Assembly: GCA_009760855.2 (NCBI GenBank) | Contig: WPIO01000026.1 | Location: 4,924,004 to 4,988,003 of the forward strand | Reading direction: 5' to 3' | DNA length: 64,000 nt | Origin: Cristatella mucedo | Lineage: Eukaryota > Bryozoa > Phylactolaemata > Cristatellidae | Shown here: positions 1-11,549 of the stretch, one piece after another | Numbering within the stretch: the first letter of the stretch is position 1 | Layout: every line of letters starts with the position of its first letter | The notes under the pieces: generated by a model | The model's database searches: none | The model's input: only the letters and a program-made list of their open reading frames with translations | What the model was told of the DNA's origin: nothing | Translations under genes and position numbers: made by a program

Positions 1-400
1 CCTCAAAGCCACTGAAGACCGTGCCTTTAGTTCATATGCTTCCAAAGCCTGGAACTTTATCCCGCCTTAAATCACGGCATCCCCTGGCACATCTCTTAAA
101 AAGAAGCTTAAAACACGCATGTTTATTGCAGCATTTAGTGGGTCCTTGTGGTTAGTTCTTTATGTGTTCATGATTGCTGACAGGCACTGTGCCTGCTGCT
201 ACTAACCATATTTACCTGATGACCCTATACATGTCACATCTAGCATTACTATGCGAGATGACATTGCGAATGTTACCACTAATCATTTAAGCCTGCATTT
301 ATACAGCATCTGTAAAGTGCTCAGAAAAAGATTCAGTTCTTTGATGGTGCTATACAAATGTATTCTCATTACTACTACTACTAATACTAGTACTACTACT
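1..400 (+). mobile_element. LINE-A-like 3' end, dead
   Basis: The plus strand reads as the last residues of an L2/CR1-type LINE reverse transcriptase ORF (frame pieces such as DRAFSSYASKAWN and KLKTRMFIAAFSGSLW), then about 250 bp of 3' UTR. It ends in the family's imperfect hairpin (AAAGTGCTC, then TGGTGCTATACAAAT) near 315-360 and a TAC/TAA-rich tail. The same peptide block occurs at 697-1059 on the minus strand and at 16160-16280. In-frame stops show it cannot code. The 5' side is cut by the window edge. Confidence 0.75.
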
Positions 401-793
401 ACTATAATAATATAATAATAATAATAATAATGCACTTGATAATGCGCCCTCAGAGAACATGATCTCTTTCTAGGCGCTTTACATTTGCTGCAAACGGAAA
501 TGCAATTGAATGGTAAGCAAAATCATGCTTGAAAAGCAAACAAAATGAATAATATGGTTAAGGGTGACATGCACAGGGTCAGCATGCAAATGTGGTTAGT
601 GGCAGCATGCACAGTGTCAGCACGCATAAGCACGTGAAGGACGAATCACAGGGACCCACTAAATGCAGTCCTAAATAGGCGTGTTTTTAAGTTCCTTTAA
701 AATGTGGTCAGGTCATGGGATGTTCTGACGCAGGTCGGGAGGGAGTTCCAGGCTTTGGGAGCATACGAACTAAATGCACGGTCTCCAAAGGAT

Positions 794-1750
794 TTAAGGT
801 TTGTACGAGGTATTTCTAGACTGTTGGATTCCGAAAAGCGGGTGGTACGATGCCTGGTGGGGGAGTATATCGGAGAGATAGGCTCGAGCCATAGAATGAA
901 GGGACCTAAAAGTGAGCGACAAAACCTTGAAGTCAATCCGTTGCTGGACTGGTAGCCAGTGCAGGTCGGCGAGAAGTGGAGTAATGTGGCAACTGCGACG
1001 CTCACGACAGACAAGCCTAGCTGCAAAGTTTTGCACCCACTGCAATCGCCTGATCGCATATGCTGGTAGGCCAGTAAGCAGTGAGTTGCAGAAGTCGAGA
1101 CGGGATGTCACGAATGCATGGACCAACTTGGACGTGGTATCCTTATCTAAACAAGCCCGAATGTTAGCAATGTTATGAAGCTGAAAATAGGCAGATTTGA
1201 CTGTGGAGGTGATATGGTCGTCTAACGAGAGGTCGCTTTGGAATATGACACCTAGATTTCGAGCTGATTCAACTGGAGATATGCTGGCAGAGCCAATTTT
1301 GAGAGTCAGCCTTTCCAATCTCTGGATCACACTGGGTTTGACTAAAAATAGCAAGTTTGTTTCATCATCGTTTAGTTTTAGAAAATTTGCTGCCATCCAT
1401 GTGTGGATGTCATCAATGCATGCAGCAAGTGAGTTGAGTGAATTTGAGGTGCTCGAAGGCTGGGAGGGATCAAAGCAAAGGTACAACTGAGTGTCATCTG
1501 GATAGAAGTGAAAGCCTAGATTGTGCTTGGCAATCACATCAGCAAGAGGGAGAGTATAAACCATGAAAAGAACCGGACCTAGCACGGTGCCCTGAGGTAC
1601 TCCATATTTCAGAGGTACTTCAGATGATCTTTGTCCATTCACGTCAATACCCTGGAGTCTCCCACTGAGATAGGACCTGAACCACTGTAGAGCATGCCAG
1701 CGATGCCCAGGTGAGATGAGAGGTGTTCTAGAAGAACTTTGTGATACTAC
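794..1750 (-). pseudogene. LINE-A reverse transcriptase, palm to C-terminus
   Basis: About 280 codons stay open on the minus strand (1642 down to 794), and the same frame can be followed upstream to about 1750. Motifs in order are HALQWFRSYLSG, GVPQGTVLGPVLF (RT motif B region), FHFYPDDTQLYL (catalytic motif C, with proline where LINEs usually have alanine in FYADD), FLKLNDDETNLLF, ARNLGVIF, RLDFCNSLLTGLP and HWLPVQQRIDFK. This order is typical of L2/CR1 elements. The final block continues in another frame (697-1059), so at least one frameshift separates them. It would have copied LINE RNA by target-primed reverse transcription; this copy is dead. Confidence 0.85.
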
Positions 1751-1768
1751 AAATATTATTATTATTAC

Positions 1769-1975
1769 TCAGCGAGGTATTTTTGATAGGAACAGCAGTG
1801 TGAGGACTGAGGGAAAGCTGCTTGCTTTCTCTTGATCTACTATCGACTTGGTAATGAGTGGCCAGACAATAGCCTCTTGTAAAGCTGCGGGGCAAGAACT
1901 TGAGGCAAGGGATGCATTTACGATGTTAGCTGTGACGAGCAGCAGTAGATCTAGGCATACAAGATACAAGAACAT
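1769..1975 (-). pseudogene. LINE-A reverse transcriptase, N-terminal fragment
   Basis: A 68-codon minus-strand frame includes NASLASSSCPAALQEAIVW and SVLTLLFLSKI. This corresponds to the start of the RT domain in L2/CR1 elements (the SxxxGxxPxxWKxAxVxPLxKK and SNLPFLSKILE region). It lies directly upstream of the RT at 794-1750, but the stretch leading to the FDTIDHxxLLxRL motif is missing and replaced by a short TAATAA run near 1752-1768, so a deletion has occurred here. Confidence 0.7.
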
Positions 1976-2084
1976 TAAAGAACGGACTGCTAGCTTTCAT
2001 ATCAAAATAGAGATACAATTCGAGTAGAGTGCATCAGGGAATGTCTTAAAGATTAACTTTGAGGTAATGGTAAAAATAATAATA

Positions 2085-2148
2085 ATAATTGTTGGGCATT
2101 TGTATACAGCCCTAAGAGAACTAAATATCTATCCAGGTTCTTGAGACA
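2085..2148 (-). mobile_element. SINE-T/LINE-A type 3' tail fragment
   Basis: TTTGTATACAGCCC, AGAGAACTAAAT and TATCCAGG match the reverse complement of the tail shared by SINE-T copies (compare 34126-34171). It is preceded by a (TAA)n run at 2073-2089. No tRNA-like head is recognisable. It is nested within the LINE-A at 428-3735. Confidence 0.6.
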
Positions 2149-2189
2149 TCGTTGCAAGAGAATCAATAAACCAAGATTACTGGCATGCT

Positions 2190-2420
2190 CGTTATCAAGC
2201 ATGCAAATGCAGAGATGTATCATGCTTAGGCCAGCATACTGCTGCTAGAATCAAGACACTCGTTGCCGCCTATCAGTGGTACCTCTGACTAGTTCAAGCA
2301 TGATTTTACTTACTATTCTATTGCGTATCACTTTGCAGCAAATGTAAAGCGCCTAGAAAGAGATTAAGTTCTCTGAGGGCGCTTTATCAAGTGCAATATT
2401 ATTATTATTATTATTAGTAG
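2190..2420 (+). mobile_element. LINE-A 3' end, nested
   Basis: A plus-oriented 3' UTR includes TTTGCAGCAAATG and the family hairpin at 2345-2388 (AAAGCGCC pairing with GGCGCTTT, inner AGAGA pairing with TCTCT), then a (TAT)n tail at 2397-2416. It splits the minus-oriented LINE-A between its endonuclease and RT parts, so it inserted later. Confidence 0.75.
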
Positions 2421-3939
2421 CAGGCAATGAACCATGAATAGGTAAGCATACAAAGGAAGATAGAGCAAGTTCAATGATCCAGCGAGGAGGTTACCTTTAC
2501 TATGGACTCTCTTATTTTCTCTATCTTGTTGACAAGGAAGCTAGAAAAGCGATCGGTTAGATCGCTGCAAGAAAGGTAAGTATGGTTCTGACTTGGGTGC
2601 GGTTAAGGTGAAGGTCTATTGAACGTGTGTGATTTCCTCACTGTCTTATAGAGGCCGTTGCTAGGATGAATTGGTGCAACTTGGAACAGTCCTTGTGTGC
2701 CGGTAGGCGGATATTCAGTTCTGATATGTAGCATGCTTTTTCAAGCTTTTGCTATGCAGGCCTGGCCAGTTTTAGTCTGCAGTAAACGGTAGGCTATCAG
2801 AGCGCGGGCGTACAGTGTGCTTAGTCAGAGGAGCAAAATATTTCATAGTATCGGCAAGCGTCGTGTTGTAGCATTCAATCAATAAGTGAAGGTCATATCA
2901 AGCAGAGGATTAAGAAGCAGTGGTGAAGATGATGACTTTCTTAGCAGCTTTAATATCAAATTTTGTCTTGATTGAAGAGTCTCATTCAATACTTGATACT
3001 TAAGGGGGTAAATACTGCAGTGAGATAGCGATCTGCATAGGGTCACATGTGTAGAAATCGATAATATCAGGAATTGACCGTATACAAGCGCGGAAGAATA
3101 TTTTATCAATAGTGTGATCTTTGACAATCGCAAGAGAATATTTGATCGAGATTTTGACCTTTGATGTGAGTGAGGCCATGCAAAAAGCAAAATAATCAGC
3201 CAGAGAACGAAATAATCTGCCACACATGAGTAAGTTGGATAATCTAAATGAATGTTAAAACCACTAATTATGACGAGAGAACTATTTCTGGAACACATAA
3301 TCTAAATCAGATCGAACAAATAAATCTGATTTAAAGCAAATCTTGGTATCCGCAGAAAGCGAAAGATGACCGCCACTGTTGGCAGCTGACGGTAGGCGGA
3401 TCCTCAGAAAAGGAGATTCAAACGACGACCGCTTCGAGAGTGAAGGGCAAAGGCAACGAGCGAACTACGCTCCTCCACCGCCAGTTTCAGTTGACCTCGG
3501 GGTGTGAAAGAAAGAGAGGACTATATGGGTGGCGTTGATTATGGTGGGGCAGCTTTCGATATCAGCCAGGTCTCAGTCTCGGCAAACAAGCCGAGGGCAA
3601 CGTCACGAATCAAGCGGCCTATTATTAGGAGTTTATTGAATATGGAGCGCATGTTCCGCGGGCACATTTCAAAGGGAGGCCCTGGGTTCACAGGGTGCTT
3701 GGTGAATATTAAGTTAAGAGTAATTAAGACTACTTGGCTACTTTACTAGAGCGACAGCGGGCAAGACCGCTTGATACGATGCTAGGTTTATCAGTCCTTG
3801 CACAAGCACAGGCATCCAATAATGCACTGGAAAAGCAGCAGCGAATTCTTGCTTGACTACACCGAATAGCGTGGTCACTAAGAGTGGGTGACGATTGAAC
3901 GATGACCAGCTAGGGCGCCGGAGCGCGTGCCCGCATCGC

Positions 3940-4062
3940 AGCCCTGGTTTGGCCTGTGGGGTAATGTGCTCGCCTTCAAAGACTGAGGTCGTGCGCCCGA
4001 GCCCCGCCGCTAGGCAAAGCGCCTGGATAGAAATTAAGTCCTTTTAGGGCGCCATTCACGCG

Positions 4063-4066
<4 letters not shown>
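3940..4066 (+). mobile_element. SINE-T (tRNA head, LINE-A-type tail)
   Basis: A tRNA-derived SINE. The A-box-like TGGCCTGTGGGGTAATGTG lies near 3951. The B-box-like GCGCCCGAGCCCC is at 3993-4005. The tail from 4016 (AAAGCGCCTGGATAG then TTTTAGGGCGCC) is a version of the LINE-A 3' hairpin. An (AT)n run follows directly. Related copies are at 11550-11699, 34045-34172, 50257-50420 and 56566-56700. Confidence 0.75.

Positions 4067-4137
<71 letters not shown>
4067..4137. repeat. (AT)n microsatellite
   Basis: About 70 bp of nearly pure AT dinucleotides, broken once by a C. It begins where the SINE-T tail ends and probably grew from the SINE's 3' tail. Confidence 0.95.
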
Positions 4138-4138
<1 letters not shown>

Positions 4139-6500
4139 GGTGAGAGTGGATACACATGATAGGACGGAGGGCACGGAAGCACGCATCGACATGATGGCGG
4201 ACACATGCAGCAAACACTCAACGTCCATAAACTCGTAATTTCTAACGCACTTTGAACAAAAGAAAGCAGGCAAGGTTTTGGCAGATCTCAATTAATTATC
4301 TCAGGTTCCGAGTTTAGCGCTCGCCAGAGCTTCGATTTTCGGAATACGTGTCAGACAAGGCAAGCTGCGCTCGATGAACCGGAAGTGGCAATGATTGTGG
4401 CCGCTAAACTCTTCCGGACTCTAAGCGAACGGATCTTTGGCAGCTGCTATTAGTCATCCTCTTTTAGGCTCTGCGTACATTGAGCGGACTTCGCGGCCAA
4501 ACCTGCTATGCATTTTTAAAACGACAGACCCGCATCCGTAGCTGTGAGCGTGCTGTCACAGCCGCCTAGGCTCAAATAACGCTCTTCTTAGAGTTATTGC
4601 AGATATTCTAACCCTTACATGATGAACAGAGGGCTTTCGCTTCTGTCGGCAGCGATGCAAAACACGATAGAAAGAACGAACCGCACACTTTAGACTGTCT
4701 TCCAGAGCCTTCCAGCGAGCCTGGGTGCGAGCACCCAGGCTCGCTGTCAGACTAGCTAGCGCTCGCTTCTTGCTCGCCATTCGTCAAACCCGGCGCGCTG
4801 CTTACCGGACGCTGCGGCGGCGGCGGCGGCGGCGGCGGCGTTTGCTGTGAGCGCCTCGAAGCTGCCAACTACTGCAGTCACCCGGCTTTCTTTTTCAATT
4901 GAAGATTCGGGGTCAAGCTCGATCCGAGGTCAAGCGACAGCCGCGTCACGTGCGCGCGTGCGCACTCGGCGCCGAATTCTCGCTCGCTGCCTGGCTGCCG
5001 CCTAGGCGTCGTGAGCTCGTCGGCCTGGCCGCACCGCCTGGCCGCAGGACCGGCGGAGCGCAGACGCTCTGGAATGCTCACGAAGCGCAATAAAGCTGCG
5101 CCGAGAGTTGCCGCGCAGCACCAAGGACCGGAGGAGGAGGCGGCGGCGAGGCGGCGGCGAGGCGGCGCTTCCAAGTGCGGGCTCAGCTACAGGGATAGAG
5201 TAGGACAGATGGATCGATGCAGTAGGCGTCCTACGGGCGGCCGGCTGTGGGCACGCGAGCAAGCACTACCGCGCTGCGGCGCAGCCTCTTGAAGTGCTAG
5301 CGCTGCGTTCCTGGCCGAAAGCGCTTTGAATGTCTCGCCATGAAGTGTCGCCTTTGCCTCGGCGTTTCCGAAAACACTTTGCACTCTCCTACGCGCGAGC
5401 GCAGCGGGGCAGTGTTCGGGGGCGGCCCAGGGGGACGAGCGATTCGTTGAAAAGGGGCGGAGAAAACGCGAGACGCTCTGACGCTCTGACGTAGCGCGAC
5501 CTCGACGCAGGCTCCGCTCGAGTTGGTCGAGCTCTGAGGAGAGCGATTAAAAGTGGCACGCGGTAAAGTAGCAGTTGACGTCAAATGCTAGCCGCTCATT
5601 ACATCGCGGACACAGCCGCTCCGTTGCGATGGCTGTCTCGTCCGCTGAATTCAATTCCCACAAACAATGCTCGCTAATCACGGCTCCTAAGAAAGCTCGC
5701 GGCGGCGGAGGCGAGCCACCCGGCGGCGGCCGCCAGAAGGCGCCCATGATGTACGCTCTGCATTTCGCTACCTCTCCGGTCGCTGCGCGCAGGAAATCCG
5801 TTGACTAGACCTCCCACGCAGTCTGCGGTATTCCGAGTGTCTGGTTTGAGCACCTAGACAGAGCTGCCGGACGAATGCCAAAGCTGACGTTTCATGTGAC
5901 ACCGCGCGGATAACTACTGACGCGTCTCCCCCCCCCCCCCGCAAGTGCTCTTTAAACATGCCTTTCGGGGTAGTTGGACCTCACAGTCCAATTTTTTGCT
6001 TATTTGTGAAATATCGATCGTTATTCTAGTGCAACGCAGGTTTTTCTGAACGCCATCGTTCTGGAAAGGCTTTGGTAACGATGATAAAAACCGAGCTCTT
6101 ACTTATATGTAATCCTTAGCGTACTGCTGGACAAAGAAGTTTGTCTCTTCTAGCTGTCAATGCCTTAGTGAGACCGTCTTCATGAGCTCGTAATTTTTGT
6201 GCGCTCTTTGATAATTGCTTCAGGCAAATCAGGTTCATTCGGTAGACAGCCTTCGCAGCTATTTAGGCCCGTCCGATCCCTGTCCAAGATTAGGGGCTGC
6301 CTAACAGGTAGGCTGGCTGACGATCGGAATAGCTCCACGATTCTGCCTAGACTGAACTACTATAATTCAGATTAGGCTGGACTATAAAAAGTTCCATTTA
6401 ATACATCTAAAACTACAGCTAGAAATGAATATGGTGGCAAGATTGATAAAAAAAGCCAACAGTTTTCGCTACGTATCTCCCGACTATGCTTTTTACTTTC
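4138..6500. other. CpG-rich DNA without a recognised gene
   Basis: From about 4700 to 5780 the DNA is GC- and CpG-rich and contains a (CGG)n tract at about 4811-4840. This suits a CpG island or a promoter/first-exon region, but no open frame resembles a known protein and overlapping frames look equally random. A perfect hairpin lies at 4714-4745 and a run of about 12 C near 5929-5940. 5950-6500 is more AT-rich and I recognise nothing in it. Confidence 0.4.
4714..4745. repeat. Perfect 15-bp inverted repeat, 2-nt loop
   Basis: AGCGAGCCTGGGTGC, then GA, then its exact reverse complement. No T-run or other transcription signal flanks it. The function is unknown. Confidence 0.9.
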
Positions 6501-6509
6501 TCTCTATAT

Positions 6510-7845
6510 TGTAATGTGATGTATCTCCGTCTGTAACTCCACAAAGCCATAGAGATTATGTAGGTGCTACGCAGGAAGGGTTTGTATATCACACTCACAG
6601 CCTAAGCGGCTTTCGGTACGCATTCGGTAGCCAATAGACTTCGTCTCGCGCAACTAAGAGAAAGTGGGGAAGCATAGCAGAATCAGGAGAGCAGTTGAGG
6701 TTGTGAGTAGCATGGAAGTAGCAGCTCAGGACCGCTGAAAAGGATGTGCCATAGTCAGCAGTAGGAGAGTAGTTGTCGTTGCGTAAGAATCGTGGAAGTG
6801 AGTTCTAAAGTCTAAGACCTGCAGAGCTAAAGCATCCATCGCCAACGGTCTTTAGGTGGAGGAACGGAACAGATAATTTATTTTTTATACACGACCTGAG
6901 GGGACGAAGAGGCTGAGACTGGGGCAGCAGTTCAGCTGAACTTTGCCCTGAATCTTTTGATCAACCGGCAGCCATTCTAGCTCTTTAAGCAAAGGACACG
7001 CATGTTAAAACCGCTGGGATATGCACACTAGCCTTGTTGCCATATTCATAGCCATTAGCAGTGGTCTAGCTGCTTTTTCTGGTAGCCCAGCCAAAAGGGA
7101 ATAACAAAAATCAAGCCGAGACAGAACAACGGAGCTAGTTAGATTTTTTGCAAGCCACTGTGGAAGACAGCTCCTAATCTTAGGTAGGGATTGGACGTGA
7201 TGGCTAGCTGTAGAAGCAGTTTTCTGAATGATGCTTTTAAATTTAGGCAGCTGCCAAAAACGACACCTAAATTTCGAGCTTTCGGTGATGGTCGCACAAC
7301 AGCATCGCCTATTATAGGAGCAAAGCTTTTTAATCCAGCCACCCGCTTAGGGTGTCCTATGAACAGCAGATCGGTTTTACGGTCATTTAGTTTCAAGAAT
7401 TTTTCCGGCATCCAGAATTAAATGTCAGCAACGCAAGCATTCAGTTTATCAGTTGATGCAGCAGATTCCGACGGTTTGAATGACAAATACAGCTGAGTAG
7501 CTGGATATCGTCAGCATAAAAGTGATATCCTATTCCATGGGCCTTAATACATTTTCCCAGAGGTTGACAATAAATGGAGAACAGCAAGGGACCGAGGACA
7601 AATCCTTGAGGGACTCCACAGGTGACCCATCTCGTGGGTTAGACGTGACCCCCACACGACACGGATTGAACACGATCGGACAAGTACGATTTAAACCACG
7701 CCAATGCCGCATCGGCTAGACCGATCTATGTTCTCAATCGTTCAAGTAGGACATTGTGATAAATGGTGTCAAAGGCAGCTGATAGATCTAGCGGAGCTAA
7801 GGCAGTGACATTCCCGTCACCTTGCTGCATAGAATGTCATTGTTA
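6510..7845 (-). mobile_element. LINE-B, 5'-truncated, degraded
   Basis: A second L2/CR1-type LINE family, distinct in sequence from LINE-A. On the minus strand the RT contains GVPQG near 7600, an intact FYADD catalytic motif near 7530-7515, FLKLNDRKTDLLFIGHPKRV and ARNLGVVF near 7400-7250. A 3' UTR follows, ending near 6510 in TACATCACATT-like repeats. Stops and frameshifts inactivate it. The 3' UTR reads GTTGAGGTTGTGAGTAG near 6695-6711, the uninterrupted form of the site where another copy carries an LTR insertion (34561-35613). Confidence 0.8.
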
Positions 7846-7985
7846 TTGCTTGAAATGAAGTCTGTTGGCTACCGAATGCATACCGAACGCCACCAAGGTC
7901 TCGTTCGCGCTGTAGAGCTCCTGCCTAAGATCCACTCAGTCTTCGGGGGCTCTGCGGGAATTTCAGACGGAGATACGTTCAGCTA
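7845..7985 (+). mobile_element. LINE-B 3' UTR fragment
   Basis: GAAGTCTGTTGGCTACCGAA, CATACCGAACGCC and CAGACGGAGATAC match the LINE-B 3' UTR in plus orientation, head to head with the LINE-B at 6510-7845. The middle is shorter or diverged relative to other copies. Confidence 0.6.
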
Positions 7986-9254
7986 TCCGCGAGGTGGCAA
8001 ATGCAAGTGCTGACACTTGTCGCCAAACTCCGGGAAAGTGCGCGCCTAAAGCGTCCGAAGACGAAGAGCTAGCGCACCAGCGCGCGTGCTCGGACGCGAG
8101 CTCCGCAGGAAAAGTGCTCCGGTTTCCTTGAAAGGTTTCCGGCGTTCGCAAGCAAGGGTACCGGCGGAGCTCGGAGAGAGGTATCGCTGAACAATCCGGA
8201 AGCAGGAAGAGCGCCGCAACGCGGCAACGCGGCCGCTTCGGGCCTCTCGCGACCTTTGGCGAGCTGACGCCGAAAGCATTTCGGCGAGCCGACACCGCGA
8301 CTTCCGGCAACTGCGTGCTTACTTGCTGCGGCTCCAAGTTGCCTGGCGTTGCAAGAAAGAGAACGGCGGAAGCGAAAGCTGAGCCAGCAGGCGGCTACCG
8401 GGTCGCGTGGCTAGCGTAGACATGCGACGCGGCTTTCGCCGCGGACTCCAGCGGAAAGAGGCAGTAGTCACGGGTGCAGCCGTTTCGGGACTTTGGGCCA
8501 GGCGTCGCAGCTCGACCGGACGGCTCGAGTATTTTTGACTAGGGCTACCTTTGAAAGGGAGAGACAGTACACGCCCAGTCGGCGCGGAGGTCTTTTTCGA
8601 ACGCTTTGATTACTAACAGAGAGGTCAACGCGGTGCTTTCTCAGCTCTGCGTTCTCGGCCGGCGCTAGCTACGCTGCACGAGCGGCAGCAGTCCAGGCGA
8701 AGGAAGGCGGCGGCGCCTGAAGTTTACGACCACACAACGGGCTGCCGCCATCGATTGGCTCGATTGGCCGCAGACTTAGCGAGAAAGAACTGTTAATGCA
8801 GATAATCCGCCTATCCGGCTAATAAATATCAAGCTTCGCCGAGCGACAGCGAGCACTCGCTAGGGCGCTGGCCACCTGATTGGAGGCTCGCGGGTCTAGG
8901 CAGCAGCAGTAGCAGCACGCGTGCGCGATGGTGCCAACGGCGGGCGCCGGCTGCTGCGAGCGTAGCAAATCGGAACGCAACGCCGGGGACGCGGCGGCGC
9001 TCAACAGTTCGGCTCTCAGGCTGGGCGGCGCCATGCCCCCCCCGCAGCGATGGATGGCTGGCGTGGCGATCTACTCTTTGGAACGAGCGCGCGCGCGCGA
9101 GAGCGTATGCGGGATGAATGCGCACGCGGGCCAGTCTCCTCTGAACTGCGGAGGGCCACGACGGAGTCGCTCATGTCGGTCTGCATCGACTCGCGGCGGG
9201 TTTCGTCGCGTCTATTGGAGGGAGGGGCGCGCTCGCCGTCCGCTCGCCGTCCAC

Positions 9255-9444
9255 GGAGCGTGACGTGACGCGGAGCGTGACGTGACGTGGAGCGTGACGT
9301 GCGCGGAGCGTGACGTGCGCGGAGCGTGACGTGACGCGGAGCGTGACGTGACGCGGAGCGTGACGTGACGCGGAGCGTGACGTGACGCGGAGCGTGACGT
9401 GACGCGGAGCGTGACGTGACGCGGAGCGTGACGTGACGCGGAGC
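9255..9444. repeat. 17-bp minisatellite with TGACGTG cores
   Basis: Eleven tandem copies of GTGACGTGACGCGGAGC (two shortened to GTGACGTGCGCGGAGC), ending in a twelfth GGAGC. Every unit holds TGACGTG, which overlaps the CREB/ATF half-site TGACG and an E-box-like ACGTG. Units are nearly identical, so the expansion is recent. Long frames across it on the minus strand are an effect of the periodicity. Confidence 0.95.
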
Positions 9445-9600
9445 TTCGACGCTCGGAACGAGAGCACGATCGCCGTGGCACCTTGGGTCTGAGCCGCTAA
9501 GGGGCAAGTCGGTCGCATTTCGCGGCTCGCTTGGCGGGCTCGAATCCTGCATCAGGCGCTTTCCTTTTTACCCACGGCTAGCGGCAGTTAGAGTTGCGAA

Positions 9601-9603
<3 letters not shown>

Positions 9604-9634
<31 letters not shown>
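9604..9634. repeat. (CT)n microsatellite
   Basis: About 15 CT units, uninterrupted, in the CpG-rich block. Confidence 0.95.
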
Positions 9635-9637
<3 letters not shown>

Positions 9638-10250
9638 GTCGCCGCCAAGCAAAAGAGGCGGCCGCTGAGGCTTGGCTTGAGCTTGACCTTGGCTTTAGAA
9701 GACAAGCGCTGCAGGCGCTGGGCAGGTTGAGGCTAAGTGAGCGTCGCGGTCGGAGCGAGTCGGGCGAGCGAGTTCTGAGGCGTTCCCTCGGCGACCGCTG
9801 GGTGCTACCGTGGTAGGCGCAGCCTGCGGCGGCGGCAGCAGCGGCGTCAAACGCGTCCTCGACCGCCCCCCCGGTCCAGAGATCATCGCACCGGTGCAGC
9901 TCGCGTCAGCATCGTGCAAAACTGTTGGCGGCGGCGGCGGCGGGGTCGCGGGATACAGAGAGGCTCTTTTGAAGGTGCCGAGAAGCACTGGTGCCGTCGT
10001 CACTGGTTCGCTGTCGCGGTGTCTGAGAATGAGGGGGACAGCGGGAGCAGTCCAGCGATCGCCGACATGGCGCCGCCTCGGCGGACGAAGGCAGTCTGGG
10101 CAGGGCTAAGCGCAGCTTTCGTTGGCGGAGTGGGCGGAGCGGGCCAAGCAGAGCCAGCGAGCCAGCAGCCGCTAAATGCTCGTGCCCAGTCCTATTGGCG
10201 GCAGGCGGAGCTCGGAAAAGCTGCCCGAAGACGTAATAACAGCAGTTAGT

Positions 10251-11105
10251 ACTCGAAAAACCACCCGAAAAAAATACCCCGTGCGTGAATCGCCTTCATT
10301 TTAGCTGAGCAGTTATCAACAATTTTTTTATCAAAAGAATCATCTGTCGGCGTAGTATTGCTTAATTCACCCGCGGTCATATAACTCAATTAGCCAGTCT
10401 ACCCCTAGAAAAACTCTCAACGCGAATCGACCATCGTAGTCAGAGCAACCGGAAGTTGAGCCAATTTGCCCTTGCAACTAGTGGGATTCATTCGTCATGC
10501 ATTTACAGGTCAGAAATCGCAGCTTCCGTGCCGTCAATTCTTGGCTGACGCTAAACCAGAAGGCGATTTGTGCTGGTATTTCTTCCGAGTGGGTATTATT
10601 TCTCACCACCGCGGTCGGTTGGCGGCCGCCCCGCCCCCCCGGCTTTAATGGTATCCCCAGCTCCTTCTTTCCCTCTTCTTCTGAATATGAGTTGATTGAA
10701 CGCATACGGTGCGACTGGTGCGCAGGCTCAGGAAGAACGTGTGCGAATGGAATGTCGGAACAGACTGCTGTTCAGACAGCTTACGTGGGACGCGTTCGCC
10801 TATCCTTGAGCTAATGCCTAGACATGCCTAGACAAAATATGTGAGGTTGGTGTGGCAAGCTATGCGCTTAGACATAATAGATAAACAACAACTAATACAG
10901 GCTGAGAGTCCCAATAGATGGTGCTACTGGGAGCGGACGCGGGATCACTGTAGGAGGAGCAACCAGCCTGAGCCGCGTGCTCCCCCACCGTCGCCTTGCC
11001 GGTCAGGCGATTGAGGATGAGCTGCTGGCTCACCAATCACCCACGTGGGGCTAATAGTACGATGGTTATCTAGCAAGATCCCATGCGGTTCAACCTTTGG
11101 GTACG
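10251..11105. other. No recognised feature
   Basis: Mixed-composition DNA. The frames here (for example 10478-10705 minus, 10497-10814 plus) show no recognised domain. It lies downstream of the Shaw coding exons on the minus strand, so the missing last Shaw exon could be here, but no acceptor-plus-coding pattern is convincing. Confidence 0.4.
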
Positions 11106-11119
11106 TCAAGACAGTCTTC

Positions 11120-11193
11120 GACGAAAGAGTGAGGGAGATAGAGAGGGAGAGAGAGGAAGAGGGGGAGAGAGAGTGAGAGAGGGAGAAGGAGTG

Positions 11194-11242
<49 letters not shown>
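11120..11242. repeat. (GA)n-rich microsatellite
   Basis: Interrupted GA/GAGG purine tract becoming pure (GA)n at about 11195-11242. It abuts the 3' end of a minus-oriented SINE-1. Confidence 0.9.
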
Positions 11243-11538
<296 letters not shown>

Positions 11539-11549
11539 CATCATAATTC

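Larger units (their letters stand above)
428..3735 (-). mobile_element. LINE-A, near full-length, degraded, with nested insertions
   Basis: Non-LTR retrotransposon of the L2/CR1 (jockey-group) type on the minus strand. From 5' to 3': an endonuclease start near 3700-3590 (NMRSIFNKLL, ETETWL), the endonuclease core near 3290-3200 (ISGFNIHLDYP, equivalent to the GDFNIH motif), a linker at 2460-2880, the reverse transcriptase, a C-terminal block (RTNLKSFGDRAFSSYAPKAW), a 3' UTR, and a terminal hairpin at about 437-482 followed by a (TAA)n tail at about 410-432. Frameshifts and stops break the ORF. A ~390-bp block at 2060-2450 (a SINE tail and a LINE-A 3' end in plus orientation) interrupts it, and the RT lacks a stretch near 1750. 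It is the best LINE-A template in the window. Confidence 0.82.
7986..10250. other. CpG-rich region without a recognised gene
   Basis: About 2.2 kb of GC- and CpG-rich sequence with many overlapping spurious frames. It contains the 17-bp minisatellite at 9255-9444 and a (CT)n run at 9604-9634. It lies 3' of the Shaw gene on the gene's strand and could include Shaw's missing terminal exon or a CpG island for another gene, but I see no convincing protein. Confidence 0.4.

Noticed and set aside
3504-3749. An 81-codon plus-strand gene
   Set aside because: It is antisense to the LINE-A endonuclease start (NMRSIFNKLL, ETETWL).
9016-9552. A 178-codon Arg/Ser/His repeat protein, or a CRISPR-like array
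   Set aside because: The 17-bp units are contiguous with no spacers, and three minus-strand frames are open because of the periodicity. It is a minisatellite.
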